A stretch of 50,754 bases of DNA. It comes from Vermamoeba vermiformis (lineage: Eukaryota; Tubulinea; Echinamoebida). The stretch spans positions 1 through 50,754 of the forward strand of contig JBEWZL010000082.1 of NCBI GenBank assembly GCA_045837725.1, given 5' to 3'. Positions 1-9,889 of the stretch are shown piece by piece. Made by a program: the position numbers and the translations under genes. Below the pieces are notes generated by a model. That model saw only the letters and a list, made by a program, of their open reading frames with translations. It was not told the DNA's origin and searched no databases. Each line of letters starts with the position of its first letter. Position 1 is the stretch's first letter.

Positions 1-1
1 C

Positions 2-160
2 TGTAGTGAGTCGTCCGAGTAAATAATGAGGCGTGGTATTCAGTGTAAGATAAGGCTTAACAAGCCTGATTTTTATTTAGGTATACAAATACAGTTTATC
101 AACCGACGGAATCACATCTGTGAATCCGCAGCACGTGGAGTGTAGATCTACTCCACTACA
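2..160 (-). repeat. 3' LTR (159 bp)
   Basis: On the plus strand it begins TGTAGTGAGTCG and ends CCACTACA, so it has TG..CA ends with a short inverted repeat (TGTAGTG/CACTACA). It is identical to 6512-6670. At 159 bp it is short for a Gypsy LTR. Confidence 0.97.
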
Positions 161-176
161 TTCCTCCCTTCTTTTA
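161..176 (-). other. Polypurine tract
   Basis: Read on the minus strand this is TAAAAGAAGGGAGGAA, directly abutting the 3' LTR. That is the position and composition of the plus-strand primer in LTR elements. Confidence 0.85.
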
Positions 177-205
177 ATTGCTCCCCTATATTAGAGTGGT
201 CAGCT

Positions 206-3200
206 CTATCTTCGACGCTGTGCGTCTTGAATCTCGACGTCAAATGTCTCTTCGAAATTTGCTAGACACGTTCTTAAAAAGTCAATGAACTCGTCATGAT
301 TTTTAAGAGCGGTAATTTGTCTTGCAAAATTTCTTATTCTGTTACTACCGGTAATATTAGGTGAAGTAAAGATATTCTTTAATTCCTTTTTGACAGGTGC
401 TATATTTAGCGACGGATCCTTATCACGATATTGAACATAAACGTCGACAAGAGCATTATATAGCTCCTTTTTATGTAAAGGTTCGTTCCACGTTTCAATA
501 AACTCTGATTTCGGAATTTCAACCGGTGGATTTGGTGCGATATTTTCAGAATAGAATTGTGGTAATTTTTCCTTTACTGGTTCGACTTTATTCTCTACCT
601 TAGGGTAGTGAATATCATGTATTCGGCGTTTAACGTCCTTAATTAGAGGTTTTAATTCGTTGTTATTCATTTCCTCCCTTCTTTTAGTTAATGATGCTTT
701 TAACGCCTCTAGTTGATCAATATTACCAGATTCATCTATAATTTTGCGAATAATATCGCTATCCGATAATATTGGTTCATAATCTGTCATTGGAATATCG
801 ACGAAATTCGGATCTGGTACTGGAACTATGTCCTCGACCTGATTCGTAATTTCGCGCATTACTGGTAGCTCTACGTATTGTTTCTCTCCTCTTTCAACGG
901 CAGGGTCAAAACTGTCGTTCTCGTGTAATGAGACGAATTCTTTAGGAGTACCAAGCACTGAGGTACACGGTTTTAGGCGGTCTACGTGCACTGTCTGCTT
1001 GAGTGTCGTACCATCTGGTTTCATTAATCGATAGTTAACGGGACCTACTATCTCTTTAATCCAGTACGGTCCTGACCATGGTATACTAAGCTTTAATTTA
1101 GGTGCGTCAACACCTCGTGCCGGCCAGTAAAACCACACTCGTTCACCCAACTCGTATGAAACATCTCTTCGATTAAGGTTATAGTACTCCGTCTGTCTTT
1201 CACGAGCGAGTTTGAGTCTATTCGAAACATCTGCGTGCATGTTTTTAATTCTTTCCTTAATGGCTTCGAGACCATTCTTACTACTCGTTAACAATTCTAA
1301 TGACACATCGGGAAACTTAAAGTCAACCAATGGGCGCGGTGAATATGTTCTTAATAACTCGAACGGCGAGTAGCCAGTTGAGGTATGTGGTGTGTCTCGG
1401 TATGCGTATTGTACGAAGGGTAAGAACAAATCCCAATCACCTTGGTTGTCATGTACGTACATCGATAGCATTACGCACAACGTGTGGTTAAACCTCTCAG
1501 TTAAACCATTAGTTTGCGGATGATACGATGTCGAAGGAGCATGTTTCACTCCTGACGCTTCAGCTAGCGCCTTAAATACTTGACTCATGAATTGTGAACC
1601 ACGGTCGGAGATTATTCTCGACATGGGTCCATATTCTAACAACACTTTCAAGAATTTCTTCGCTACTGTTAACGCAGTAATATCTTTTAAGCGGAAGCAA
1701 ATAGGGAATTTCGTAAAATAGTCAGTGAAGACTAGAATGTATCTATATTTACGTGGTGTCATCGGTAACGGTCCGAGAATATCAACTCCTACTATATCGA
1801 ACGGGTGTTTCGCTTCGATGGCTTGCATTTTTCCTGCTTTCAAGACTCGTGGGGTCTTCTTAGCGATACACTTTACGCAACTGCGCACGTGATCACTAAT
1901 TGATTTGTACATTTTCGGCCAAAAATATCTTGATGCGATCAAATCGAATGTCCTTTGAATACCTTGATGGGCACCCAATGGATCATTGTGGAAATAATGC
2001 AATATTTCTTCACGATACTGTTCTGGTACTACGAGTCGAAGTCCAGCTGTCACTGAATGTTTTCGTTGCGGATAGTATCCGTGATACAATACTCCATCAA
2101 CCATGCAGTACAGTTCTGATTCAACTAGTATTCTCTTTGCGACGCGTCTATTATTGGGTAAGTGATCGTCTTTCAGATACGCAATAATTTTTCGCAATGT
2201 ACGATCTTTGCTTTGCAATTTTGCTAATTCCTTCGGATCAACAGTATCAGCGAATGTATCGTAGGATTGAATAAGGTTAACGGGTAGTCTTGATAACCCG
2301 TCAGCGTTTGCGTTCTGTGCTCCCGGTCGCGCTATCACGTCAAAGTGATAATCGCTCAGTGTCATTCTCCATCGTGCGACTCTACCGTTATGATTTTTGA
2401 ACGAATCAATATGCTCTAACGGTTTGTGATCAGTCATCACGACGAATTTCTGACCGTATAAGTACGCAAAAAAAAAAAAAAAGTGTTTAATACTCTCGAC
2501 CATTGCTAAACACTCTCGTTCCATGATAGCGTATTTCCTTTCACTATCGGAGAATTTCTTTGAGAAGTACGCGATGGGATGTTCACTATTGTCGTAGTAT
2601 TGAGTTAATACTCCTCCCATCCCATAGTCACTCGCATCCACTTGTAGAACGAACGAAACGTTCAATCTTGGGTACGCAAGGACTGGTTGTTTCGCTAACG
2701 CTTTCTTTAACCTGTTAAATGACCGTCTGACATCACTATCAATACAAAAAGGTGCATTCTTACGCAATAATTCGGTTAACGGTCGACTTATGCTGGCATA
2801 ACCACGAATAAATCGCCTGTAATAACCTGTCATTCCTAGAAATGCTTTGACATCAGTAACGCTTTGCCATAAATCGATATCTAACTTGTTAATCGCTTCA
2901 ATCTTTGTCGGATCTGGCGACACGCCGTTGAAATCAATCTTATGTCCTAGGTACGTAGTACTATCTTCACCGAACGAACACTTGGAACGTTTCAGTTTCA
3001 AATTAGCGTTTCTTAGTCTATCAAATACACATCTAAGATGGACCATGTGTTCTTCGAAAGTTCGTGAGAAAATCAAAATATCATCGATATATACGAGACA
3101 CATTTTCCAATTCAATCCTGCTAGTACCAAGTTCATTAAACGTTGGAATGTCGCTGGCGCATTCGTTAGGCCAAACGGCATCACGTTATATTCGTAAGAG

Positions 3201-4720
3201 CCTTCCTCCGTTATGAAAGCTGTCTTTTCTTTATCTTCTTCAGCTACTGCGATTTGATAATAGGATTGAACCAAATCGAGCGTAGTGAAATATTTCATGC
3301 CATCAAGACGTTCTAAAACATCTTCGATGCGCGGAATTGGGTACACATCTTTCTTCGTTACGCTATTCAGCTGTCGATAATCGACGCAGAATCGTTTAGT
3401 ACCGTCTTTCTTTTGTACTAGCAGAATTGGACTAGACCATGGTGAACTCGATGGTCTTATAATACCAGCTTCGAGTGAGTCTTGTATATACTTCGATACG
3501 AAAGCCTTTTGACTTATTGGCGTCCAATAAGCTCGTTGTTTGCGAGGTGGGCCGTCAGTATAAATTCTATGCGTAACTAGCGGCGTAGTTGATCTAATAT
3601 CAACGGAAAACAGATCTTTATATTCCTCTAGGAATTCGATCATGATCTTTCTCTGTTCTTCTGTTAACCGTTTCGCAATTCCCGAACTAGAAGGTTCATC
3701 AACCGGCTTGGAATTAGAATGGGCGTCTTTGATAGAGGTTACCCTCTCATTCGAATCTTTCAAACGCATTTTCTCAATTTTCCGAGTCAGTTTCAGAACT
3801 TTGCGTCGAATCTTACGGGGCATATCATCTGGTGATTTATCACTCTTTGATGTATCTACGTAAGCAGAATCAGTATTTCTACTATCATCAGTGGTTTTGA
3901 CACTGTTCGACGAATCATTCGGCTTCGCAGCATTAGTCTTTTCTTCAAGGGCATTGAGCGTCAGAGCCTCTCCTTTCTCATCGCACCATATCTTTACATT
4001 ATCTGACGCATATGCTATTGGTAGATTGCCCGAGATACTCAAACAAACGTTATGCGAAGTATTGGTGATAAAGACATCGACGTAACCATCTTTGACAGTC
4101 CGTAATTGCAATGGTACTTGTCCATGTGAGAGTTTGAACTTCGTCGATTCTATCAAATAATCACCATCTTTAACTACACCTTTAACCTTTGCTTTCACGT
4201 TCATTCCTGAAAGCGGTTTAATTACAGCTCGTTGTACTGACATTACGAGTTGACCAGGCGGTTCTACCAACGCCGTAGTCACTCTGTTCGATGTTCCCTT
4301 TAGCACCTCGTCGGCCTTATCACTTACACCGGGTCGACTAAGCTCCTTTCGGGGCCAGATAACCTCGCCTTCGCACACAATGCGAGCTCCAGCAGCATAG
4401 AGTACGTTAGTCCCAATGATAAGTGGGAACGAAATTTCGGGTACGTACAAAGCGTACACTCTGATTGGCGTTGCCACCAATTGGATTGTGATATCCACGA
4501 ATCCTTTGACGGGCATTAGCTCGTCGTTAGCGGCTTTAATCATATGCCCGCTATCAGTAGAAGTCACGACCAAGTTCAAAGAGTCAACAAGCTTTTTATT
4601 TATCACTGTTACAGCAGCACCAGTATCGATAAGAGCTCTCGGTACTGTGCTTCCATTCACGACCACTTTCGCTTCAGCGACATTGCTAACAGTGCCTTTT
4701 GGAACAGTTATCGTTGACAA
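206..4720 (-). CDS. pol: Retrotransposon Pol polyprotein (PR-RT-RH-IN)
   Basis: A 1504-aa frame. Aspartic protease with DTGAA at residue 32. Reverse transcriptase around residues 395-580 with the YIDD active site near 543. RNase H around 685-810 with VDASDYG, TDHKPLEH and NADGLSR. Integrase zinc-binding HHCC around 905-950, then the catalytic core with VDILGPL, SDRGSQF and TERFNHT. A GPY/F-like module lies near 1195-1250. The last 250 or so residues (polar, probably helical) match no domain I know, and I see no chromodomain. It follows gag in the same phase after a gap of about 60 nt, an arrangement some elements of this superfamily express by read-through or re-initiation. It looks whole. 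Confidence 0.96.
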   Translation of the reverse strand: MSTITVPKGTVSNVAEAKVVVNGSTVPRALIDTGAAVTVINKKLVDSLNLVVTSTDSGHMIKAANDELMPVKGFVDITIQLVATPIRVYALYVPEISFPLIIGTNVLYAAGARIVCEGEVIWPRKELSRPGVSDKADEVLKGTSNRVTTALVEPPGQLVMSVQRAVIKPLSGMNVKAKVKGVVKDGDYLIESTKFKLSHGQVPLQLRTVKDGYVDVFITNTSHNVCLSISGNLPIAYASDNVKIWCDEKGEALTLNALEEKTNAAKPNDSSNSVKTTDDSRNTDSAYVDTSKSDKSPDDMPRKIRRKVLKLTRKIEKMRLKDSNERVTSIKDAHSNSKPVDEPSSSGIAKRLTEEQRKIMIEFLEEYKDLFSVDIRSTTPLVTHRIYTDGPPRKQRAYWTPISQKAFVSKYIQDSLEAGIIRPSSSPWSSPILLVQKKDGTKRFCVDYRQLNSVTKKDVYPIPRIEDVLERLDGMKYFTTLDLVQSYYQIAVAEEDKEKTAFITEEGSYEYNVMPFGLTNAPATFQRLMNLVLAGLNWKMCLVYIDDILIFSRTFEEHMVHLRCVFDRLRNANLKLKRSKCSFGEDSTTYLGHKIDFNGVSPDPTKIEAINKLDIDLWQSVTDVKAFLGMTGYYRRFIRGYASISRPLTELLRKNAPFCIDSDVRRSFNRLKKALAKQPVLAYPRLNVSFVLQVDASDYGMGGVLTQYYDNSEHPIAYFSKKFSDSERKYAIMERECLAMVESIKHFFFFFAYLYGQKFVVMTDHKPLEHIDSFKNHNGRVARWRMTLSDYHFDVIARPGAQNANADGLSRLPVNLIQSYDTFADTVDPKELAKLQSKDRTLRKIIAYLKDDHLPNNRRVAKRILVESELYCMVDGVLYHGYYPQRKHSVTAGLRLVVPEQYREEILHYFHNDPLGAHQGIQRTFDLIASRYFWPKMYKSISDHVRSCVKCIAKKTPRVLKAGKMQAIEAKHPFDIVGVDILGPLPMTPRKYRYILVFTDYFTKFPICFRLKDITALTVAKKFLKVLLEYGPMSRIISDRGSQFMSQVFKALAEASGVKHAPSTSYHPQTNGLTERFNHTLCVMLSMYVHDNQGDWDLFLPFVQYAYRDTPHTSTGYSPFELLRTYSPRPLVDFKFPDVSLELLTSSKNGLEAIKERIKNMHADVSNRLKLARERQTEYYNLNRRDVSYELGERVWFYWPARGVDAPKLKLSIPWSGPYWIKEIVGPVNYRLMKPDGTTLKQTVHVDRLKPCTSVLGTPKEFVSLHENDSFDPAVERGEKQYVELPVMREITNQVEDIVPVPDPNFVDIPMTDYEPILSDSDIIRKIIDESGNIDQLEALKASLTKRREEMNNNELKPLIKDVKRRIHDIHYPKVENKVEPVKEKLPQFYSENIAPNPPVEIPKSEFIETWNEPLHKKELYNALVDVYVQYRDKDPSLNIAPVKKELKNIFTSPNITGSNRIRNFARQITALKNHDEFIDFLRTCLANFEETFDVEIQDAQRRR
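671..686 (-). repeat. Internal second copy of the polypurine tract
   Basis: These 16 bases are identical to the terminal polypurine tract at 161-176, about 510 bp away inside the 3' part of pol. Internal polypurine tracts act as second plus-strand primers in some retroelements (lentiviral cPPT, yeast Ty1). That role here is inference. Confidence 0.5.
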
Positions 4721-4780
4721 AGTCGCGACAATGAAAGGGTTGTCTTCGTCAGTTGACTCTTCTGACTCGGTCGAATCGAG

Positions 4781-6487
4781 TCAGTCATCTCTCTTTCTCT
4801 TTCCAAGGTAAGGGCGATCACGATCATCATAATGACGATCTTGGTGACCTCCGCGACCTCCTTGGCCATAGCCATCACGGCGATCTTGGTGTCCTCCGTG
4901 ACCACCTCGACCTCCTCTGCCACCTCTGCCACCTCTGCCGCCTCTACCACCGCGAGTACCGGTTCTACAGTCTCTCGCGAGATGGTTCCTGCCGCCGCAC
5001 TTGAAACAGACGCCTGCATTTCGGAGTGCGTTAAGCATCTCAACGAAGTTAGGCACTGCATCTGTCTCATCTTGTTCCGTGTAGACTTCAAGTTGCGGTT
5101 GAGGGGCTTGCACGACGTTCACCTTGGCGGGGGCTGGAGCTGGCGCGTCGATGAGCTTGAGGTTCTCGTGGTCAACGACCCATTGTGTCATGGCCTCGTA
5201 GGACTCGAGTCGATCCAGGTTGAGTTCAGCTTGGGCACGCATCGCTGGCGGTAACTTGTCCAAGAGTAACAAGATCTTGGTTTGTTCGTCACAGTCAGCA
5301 TGGTGAATGAAGCAATGGTTGAACTCGGCGATGAAGATCGGCGCAGATCGTCGTAGATCCCAACGATAGTTGCGAGCAGCTTGTTGAGCGTGCATTCTAT
5401 TGCCAGGTGATGGATAGGTTCGCAAGAGCCAGTTCGCAGCTTGCGTGATTGAAGCAGTATTCACGTCATATCGAGAATTAAATAACGCTCGTGGAGCGTC
5501 ATCCAGGCATTCATGAAAGAAAACCACTTTCTGTCGATCCGATAAATGGTTTGACGTGCATATGCTCAGAAAGTTCGTTAACCAAGTCTTCGTGTGCCCG
5601 TTGTTGGTCTCGGGGTTGAAGATTTTAAGATTCTTTGCCTTTCTTGCTTGATCAAGACTACTGGATTTCTCCGGTGGTACAAAACCTTGCGCAAAAGGTT
5701 GAGAAGCTGGTTGGGGTTTCTTTGGACTCGCTTTTGGAGTAACAGGGACAGGTCTTTCGGTTTCTCGAGTTGCATCCAAATTCGCGGTTAGATTCGCGAT
5801 CTGACTGGCGACTCTACGGTCCACCAATTCTTCTAAATTTCGAGAATCAAAGGAGCGACTTTCAACATCCTCTCTCCACAAACGTAAAACATCATCAACG
5901 GTTAAATCAGCATCGCGTGATAAATCGTCGATGAAATTTCGTACGGAATTTGTCGGTTGGCCTGTAAATTGATTAACCGTCTGGGAGTTATCCCTTCTGG
6001 ATTCACCAAATATAGGTCCTTTCTTCGCGGGTGTCTTTGGCGGAGTCACCTTCGCGTTAGGTGTTTCGGCACCAGATTTGGCCGTCGATCTGGGTGGAGT
6101 ACTCGTCTTAGGTGCAGACGCTGGCGTAGTAGTTGTCTGACGATTCTCTTGTTGTTCTCCACCGGGTTGGCGACGCGTTGCTTGATCATACGTTGCTGCA
6201 AAACCTTGTTCAAGCTCCTGGCGGATCTGATTCAGTTGCTCCTGCAGTACGTTGTCGATGTTCATAGGCTGGCCGTTATTATTGTTAACACTTGTGTTGA
6301 TTGCAGCAGGCTCAACTTCCATTGACTCGATGTTGACAGGCGTGTCATCGACGTCATTGTGAACAGTTGTGGCAGTCAGTGTAGGCGGATCAGCAGTTGG
6401 TACTTCAGCAGCAGGAACGGTTCTTCTATTTCCCCTCCCTCTTCCTTTGGCGGGAGTCTTAATGTGCGGAGATGTAGCGCGAGACAT
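4781..6487 (-). CDS. gag: Retrotransposon Gag
   Basis: A 568-aa frame starting at the first ATG after the primer binding site. Reading further upstream would require a non-ATG start inside the primer site. The N-terminal third is polar and low-complexity. A capsid-like helical region follows around residues 275-450 (FHECLDDAPRAL..., typical of Gypsy retrotransposon gag). There is one CCHC zinc knuckle (CFKCGGRNHLARDC) near residue 490. The tail is a run of RGG/GGRGG repeats and then a basic end (KRKRDD). The zinc knuckle and RGG tail suggest RNA binding by the nucleocapsid part. It looks whole. Confidence 0.95.
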   Translation of the reverse strand: MSRATSPHIKTPAKGRGRGNRRTVPAAEVPTADPPTLTATTVHNDVDDTPVNIESMEVEPAAINTSVNNNNGQPMNIDNVLQEQLNQIRQELEQGFAATYDQATRRQPGGEQQENRQTTTTPASAPKTSTPPRSTAKSGAETPNAKVTPPKTPAKKGPIFGESRRDNSQTVNQFTGQPTNSVRNFIDDLSRDADLTVDDVLRLWREDVESRSFDSRNLEELVDRRVASQIANLTANLDATRETERPVPVTPKASPKKPQPASQPFAQGFVPPEKSSSLDQARKAKNLKIFNPETNNGHTKTWLTNFLSICTSNHLSDRQKVVFFHECLDDAPRALFNSRYDVNTASITQAANWLLRTYPSPGNRMHAQQAARNYRWDLRRSAPIFIAEFNHCFIHHADCDEQTKILLLLDKLPPAMRAQAELNLDRLESYEAMTQWVVDHENLKLIDAPAPAPAKVNVVQAPQPQLEVYTEQDETDAVPNFVEMLNALRNAGVCFKCGGRNHLARDCRTGTRGGRGGRGGRGGRGGRGGHGGHQDRRDGYGQGGRGGHQDRHYDDRDRPYLGKRKRDD

Positions 6488-6492
6488 GTTGA

Positions 6493-6510
6493 GATTCGTC
6501 GGGCGCACCA
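6493..6510 (-). other. Primer binding site
   Basis: On the minus strand TGGTGCGCCCGACGAATC begins one base after the 5' LTR. The leading TGG matches the CCA end of a tRNA, as expected for minus-strand priming. The bases further in do not line up cleanly with a standard T-arm, so the tRNA is not identified and the true match may be only about 11-12 nt. Confidence 0.75.
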
Positions 6511-6511
6511 A

Positions 6512-6670
6512 TGTAGTGAGTCGTCCGAGTAAATAATGAGGCGTGGTATTCAGTGTAAGATAAGGCTTAACAAGCCTGATTTTTATTTAGGTATACAAAT
6601 ACAGTTTATCAACCGACGGAATCACATCTGTGAATCCGCAGCACGTGGAGTGTAGATCTACTCCACTACA
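6512..6670 (-). repeat. 5' LTR (159 bp)
   Basis: Identical to 2-160. On the minus strand it lies upstream of gag and should carry the element's promoter. Its outer edge (6670/6671) is the junction with the Rho GTPase exon. Confidence 0.97.
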
Positions 6671-6969
6671 GTACCAAGCAAGATCTGCGACAAGACGAAG
6701 CCCTGGTGAACCCCTCGAAAGAGCGCGAACAAACACTCGTGAGCAGGCAAGAAGGCACGGAGTTAGCCCATAAATTAGGCGCCGTTGCCTACCTTGAGTG
6801 GTAAGTGCAGTGTCGTCGTTCCTATTGTAATAGTCATAACTAATTAGCACGTAGCTCTTCATTGACGCAAAGTGGTGTTAAAGAAGTGTTTGAAACGGCG
6901 CTCGCTGCCTCTGTCAAGATGAAAAGGCTGACTGGACAGATCCGAGACCGAGAGTGTGCCATGATGTGA
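6671..6969 (+). CDS. 3' part of a Rho/Rac-family GTPase gene, interrupted by the retrotransposon
   Basis: Coding resumes directly at the LTR edge: the last two bases of a Gly codon, then TKQDLR. This is the guanine-specificity (G4) motif, GTKxDLR in Rho proteins, with Rho rather than Ras character. Exon 6671-6800, intron 6801-6854 (54 nt, phase 2), exon 6855-6969. The spliced product continues through GTELAHKLGAVAYLEC-SSLTQSGVKEVFETAL, the G5 region and last helix of Rac/Rho proteins, and ends in a basic tail with CAMM as a CaaX prenylation box. The visible part encodes 80 residues; the N-terminal half (G1-G3) lies left of the window beyond the element. Rho GTPases are membrane-bound switches for actin dynamics. 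The insertion should inactivate this copy. Confidence 0.9.
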
Positions 6970-7195
6970 AGCTACAGTCGCCAAGGCGAGTGCTTATGTA
7001 GAATAGTGCCTTTTAAAAAATCGATCTTTTTATTGGTTCGCCTCTTCTCGATATTGCAGTTCTGTCGTTTTGTGTGAACCCTAACGAGCGTGTGCTCGGT
7101 GTGCAAAAAAAAAAAAAAAAAGCTGGAAGGAAATTACCCATTTTAATTATCAAAATAATACGCTCTCCACAACAGGTTGCAAATAATATAATAAA

Positions 7196-9448
7196 ATGGT
7201 AAGTTGAGCATTTAATTGTGGATTTGGCAAGTTTGAGTAGAGCTGGACTAATCCGCCATTAGGAGAGGTCCTCTCGTAGCGACAGAGATAGTCAACGAGA
7301 CAGTCAAGATAATGCTCTGCTTGAAGAAGACGAGGAGAATAATGAATGGGAGATTGATACAGATGATGAGAAACATAAAACAACCTGTGGTGAGCGGATC
7401 TGCCGAAAGGTAAATTAATTTAATAGCTTCAAAATAATACCAATTATGTGCCTTCGTTTCCGCTGATTAATTATTAATTTAAATTTTTTCGAATTTATTT
7501 TTCGAAATTTTGCGCCAGATCCGTACTAACTCCTTATTTACCAACCATAGAAAAGGCACCGTTATTTATTTGTAGGAGTTGGTGGTGGATTAGTTGTGGC
7601 TGTTATATTGACGGTATTTTTGGCCGTCACCATCCCATCGATTATCAGAAACAATCCTCAATCATCAACAAGGTATGCAACAAAATAATAATAATTAATG
7701 CTCAAATAATTATGATGATTTAATCAATAATGTACAACCCTTCAACTTTCAGATCCGAAGATCTGCAGAAAATTCTAATTTCATCAACCAGTGCAATTTA
7801 ATTATTCGGATAATATTATATTTATACAAATAGTAATCCTTTATTTACAATAATTAATCTTTTATTCAATTTAACAGCAGAGATATTTTAATTTTGATCT
7901 CCTTCGATGGCTTCAAATACGACTACTTAAGCAAAAAATACACGCATCCAAACTTCGATAAATTAATGTCACAAGCTATCACTGCCCCAATCAAGCCTGT
8001 ATTTCCGACTAAGACCTTTCCCAATCATTATTCGTTGAGTACGTATTCCAACACGCACCTTTACAGTCATAAAATCACACTGAATTTTCATTATAATACT
8101 CATTTAGACATAATCCCATCATTTAATATAATAACAGTGCCTATTAGATATTGTATATGATATTGTTATAGTATTAATTGTTCTTGTCTAGTCACGGGCC
8201 TGTATCCAATTCACCATGGCATCGTGGATAATTCATTCTACGCGCCAGAGCTCAATCAAACCTTCTACTATCGCAATTACACAACTCAAAATCCCGCGTT
8301 TTGGCTTGGAGAACCTTTTTGGAATACAGTCAAAAAAGCAAACATGAAAAGTGCTACATTATTTTGGCCCGGATCTGAGATCTCGATCAACGGTCAACAG
8401 CCCGATTTTTGGTAAATACTCATACATAGTTATTTAAGATTATGATATCTAACCTGCACAAGGATGGCGTATGATGGTGCAATGACCGTGTCAGAGCGCA
8501 TTGAGCGTGCCATGGACTGGCTCGACAGCGATGACAAGCCACAGTTTGTGACCGTAAGACACATACGACGTGATTATACTCGCCAGTCTAACACAACATC
8601 ATAGCTCTATTTCGATGGCATTGACACTGCAGGACACATCTATGGTCCTGATTCAGTTGACATGGCGGTATGACGCGTGCAATATTTCACGCATGATTTT
8701 GTAATGACATTTTGACACGTTAGAGCGCGATTACAAACTACGCAGATGACGCGTTGGGTAAATTAATGAGCGCCATTGCAGTTCGCACAACTGCGTTAAT
8801 GAAGTTCAAGTTGGTCGTGGTTAGTGACCACGGCATGGCTCAAATGAGCGAGTCACGTGTCGTTTTTATTGAAGACTACGTCAACCTCACTGATGTCAAC
8901 GTGTTGCGCTGGTCACCTGTAGTGCAAATGTGGCCTAAAGATATGAATATGTTAGATAGTATCATGACCAGCCTGTCCAAGTAAGTCACTTGAACCTTTG
9001 TTTGACACGTGTCATTTTTTAACTTCGAATTAGCCTCTCGAACGCTAAGGCCTACAGAAGAGAAGAACTTCCTGTTGAATGGAACTACTCGAATAGCTCA
9101 AGAGTGGCACCTATTGTTGGTATGTATTGAGTATAAGTTATTTTGAGTTTAACTAAGCGTTGTGAAGTCGTCGCGGATCTGGGTTGGACAATCACCACTC
9201 GATCGTATTTCAGAGCTAATTGGTTTAAATTCAACGGTGGTGATCATGGCTTCGACCCTAAGTACACAGAAATGAACGGCATATTCATTGGCAAAGGTGA
9301 ACCATTCCTGTCAAATGCGACGTACAGCCAGATCCAGTCCGTTGACGTGTACAATATTCTCGCCCACTTGCTTAATGTCACATCGTATGCGGCACCCAAT
9401 GACGGATCGTTTTATTGGGACATGTTTACCAATACTACAACTCCTTAA
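7196..9448 (+). CDS. Ectonucleotide pyrophosphatase/phosphodiesterase (ENPP family), type II membrane protein
   Basis: Ten exons: 7196-7198, 7263-7389, 7576-7672, 7878-8038, 8192-8411, 8463-8553, 8605-8667, 8724-8980, 9034-9119, 9168-9448; 461 aa. The first coding exon is only the ATG. An acidic cytoplasmic tail of about 42 residues precedes one hydrophobic segment (VGGGLVVAVILTVFLAV), a signal anchor as in animal ENPP1/3. The alkaline-phosphatase-fold ectodomain shows SFDGF (metal Asp), PTKTFPNHYSL (Thr nucleophile), TGLYPIHHGIVDN, DTAGH, SDHGM and GGDHGFD, so all expected zinc ligands are present. ENPPs hydrolyse nucleotide pyrophosphates or phosphodiesters, or lysophospholipids, outside the cell; the substrate cannot be read here. 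The last intron would use an AAG acceptor, the least certain border. Confidence 0.92.
9003..9014. promoter_or_regulatory. Palindrome TGACACGTGTCA, copy 1 (ENPP intron)
   Basis: A perfect 12-nt palindrome with a CACGTG core in the eighth-to-ninth exon intron of the ENPP gene. It is part of a 23-nt stretch (8998-9020) that recurs exactly at 12417-12439. The core resembles bHLH or bZIP target sites; a regulatory role is inference. Confidence 0.3.
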
Positions 9449-9889
9449 ATACTGATGTAAATACATATTTCTCGTTTACATCTGTGCCCTTATAATTATT
9501 ATTATCATGCCCTTCGATCCTATTATTCTATTGCTTTAAAAACTGGATGGTATAAAAGCGAAATTACACAAGGGAACCATAAAACCAAATAATGTTCTAA
9601 AAAGCTTTAAATGCAATAGAAAAATCAGTGTAAGTAGTATTTACATGTAGTATAGATTTGTAACGCCAAGGCAATAATACCGCAGCAAATTTTGACCGAG
9701 AAATTAAAAGTTGACATCCCGAACACCGAGCCATTTGCGGAATTGATTCTCGTGTATTGCACGAACATTAGCATAATGTATTGTCTTTCTTAGATTTTTC
9801 TGCCTTGCCTGGTTGTTTTCGAAGATTGTGTCACAAATACAACCGGTTTAAATTCAAGGCCACTGTCTGTCCACCACAATTGCTTACTA
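9449..9889. other. Intergenic, ENPP 3' flank and F-box/LRR promoter region
   Basis: AT-rich, with no convincing coding sequence. A TATAAAAG at 9551-9558 is the best TATA-like match, but it lies about 330 bp upstream of the next ATG and may be chance. Confidence 0.5.

Larger units (their letters stand above)
2..6670 (-). mobile_element. Ty3/Gypsy LTR retrotransposon, looks whole
   Basis: A full-length LTR retrotransposon of about 6.67 kb read on the minus strand. Order in its own direction: 5' LTR (6512-6670), primer binding site, gag, pol in the order protease, reverse transcriptase, RNase H, integrase, then polypurine tract and 3' LTR (2-160). Integrase after RNase H places it in the Ty3/Gypsy (Metaviridae) superfamily. 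The two 159-bp LTRs are identical by eye, so the insertion is very recent. Gag and pol are two long reading frames and I see no break. Only one flanking base is visible on the left, so the target duplication cannot be proved; the right flank begins GTACC and the left flank ends in C, which fits a 4- or 5-bp duplication. It interrupts a Rho GTPase exon, in antisense orientation. Confidence 0.97.

Noticed and set aside
4753-6325. Plus-strand open frames opposite gag (several of 80-140 aa)
   Set aside because: They mirror the Gly/Arg-rich and low-complexity gag sequence on the other strand and show no domain of their own.
6587-6862. Minus-strand 91-aa frame spanning the 5' LTR and the Rho exon
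   Set aside because: It crosses the insertion junction, so it cannot be an ancestral gene, and it has no recognisable features.
7105-7121. A17 run as the poly(A) tail of a retroposed copy
   Set aside because: No intron-less cDNA-like sequence precedes it and no flanking repeats are visible; it reads as a simple homopolymer between two genes.
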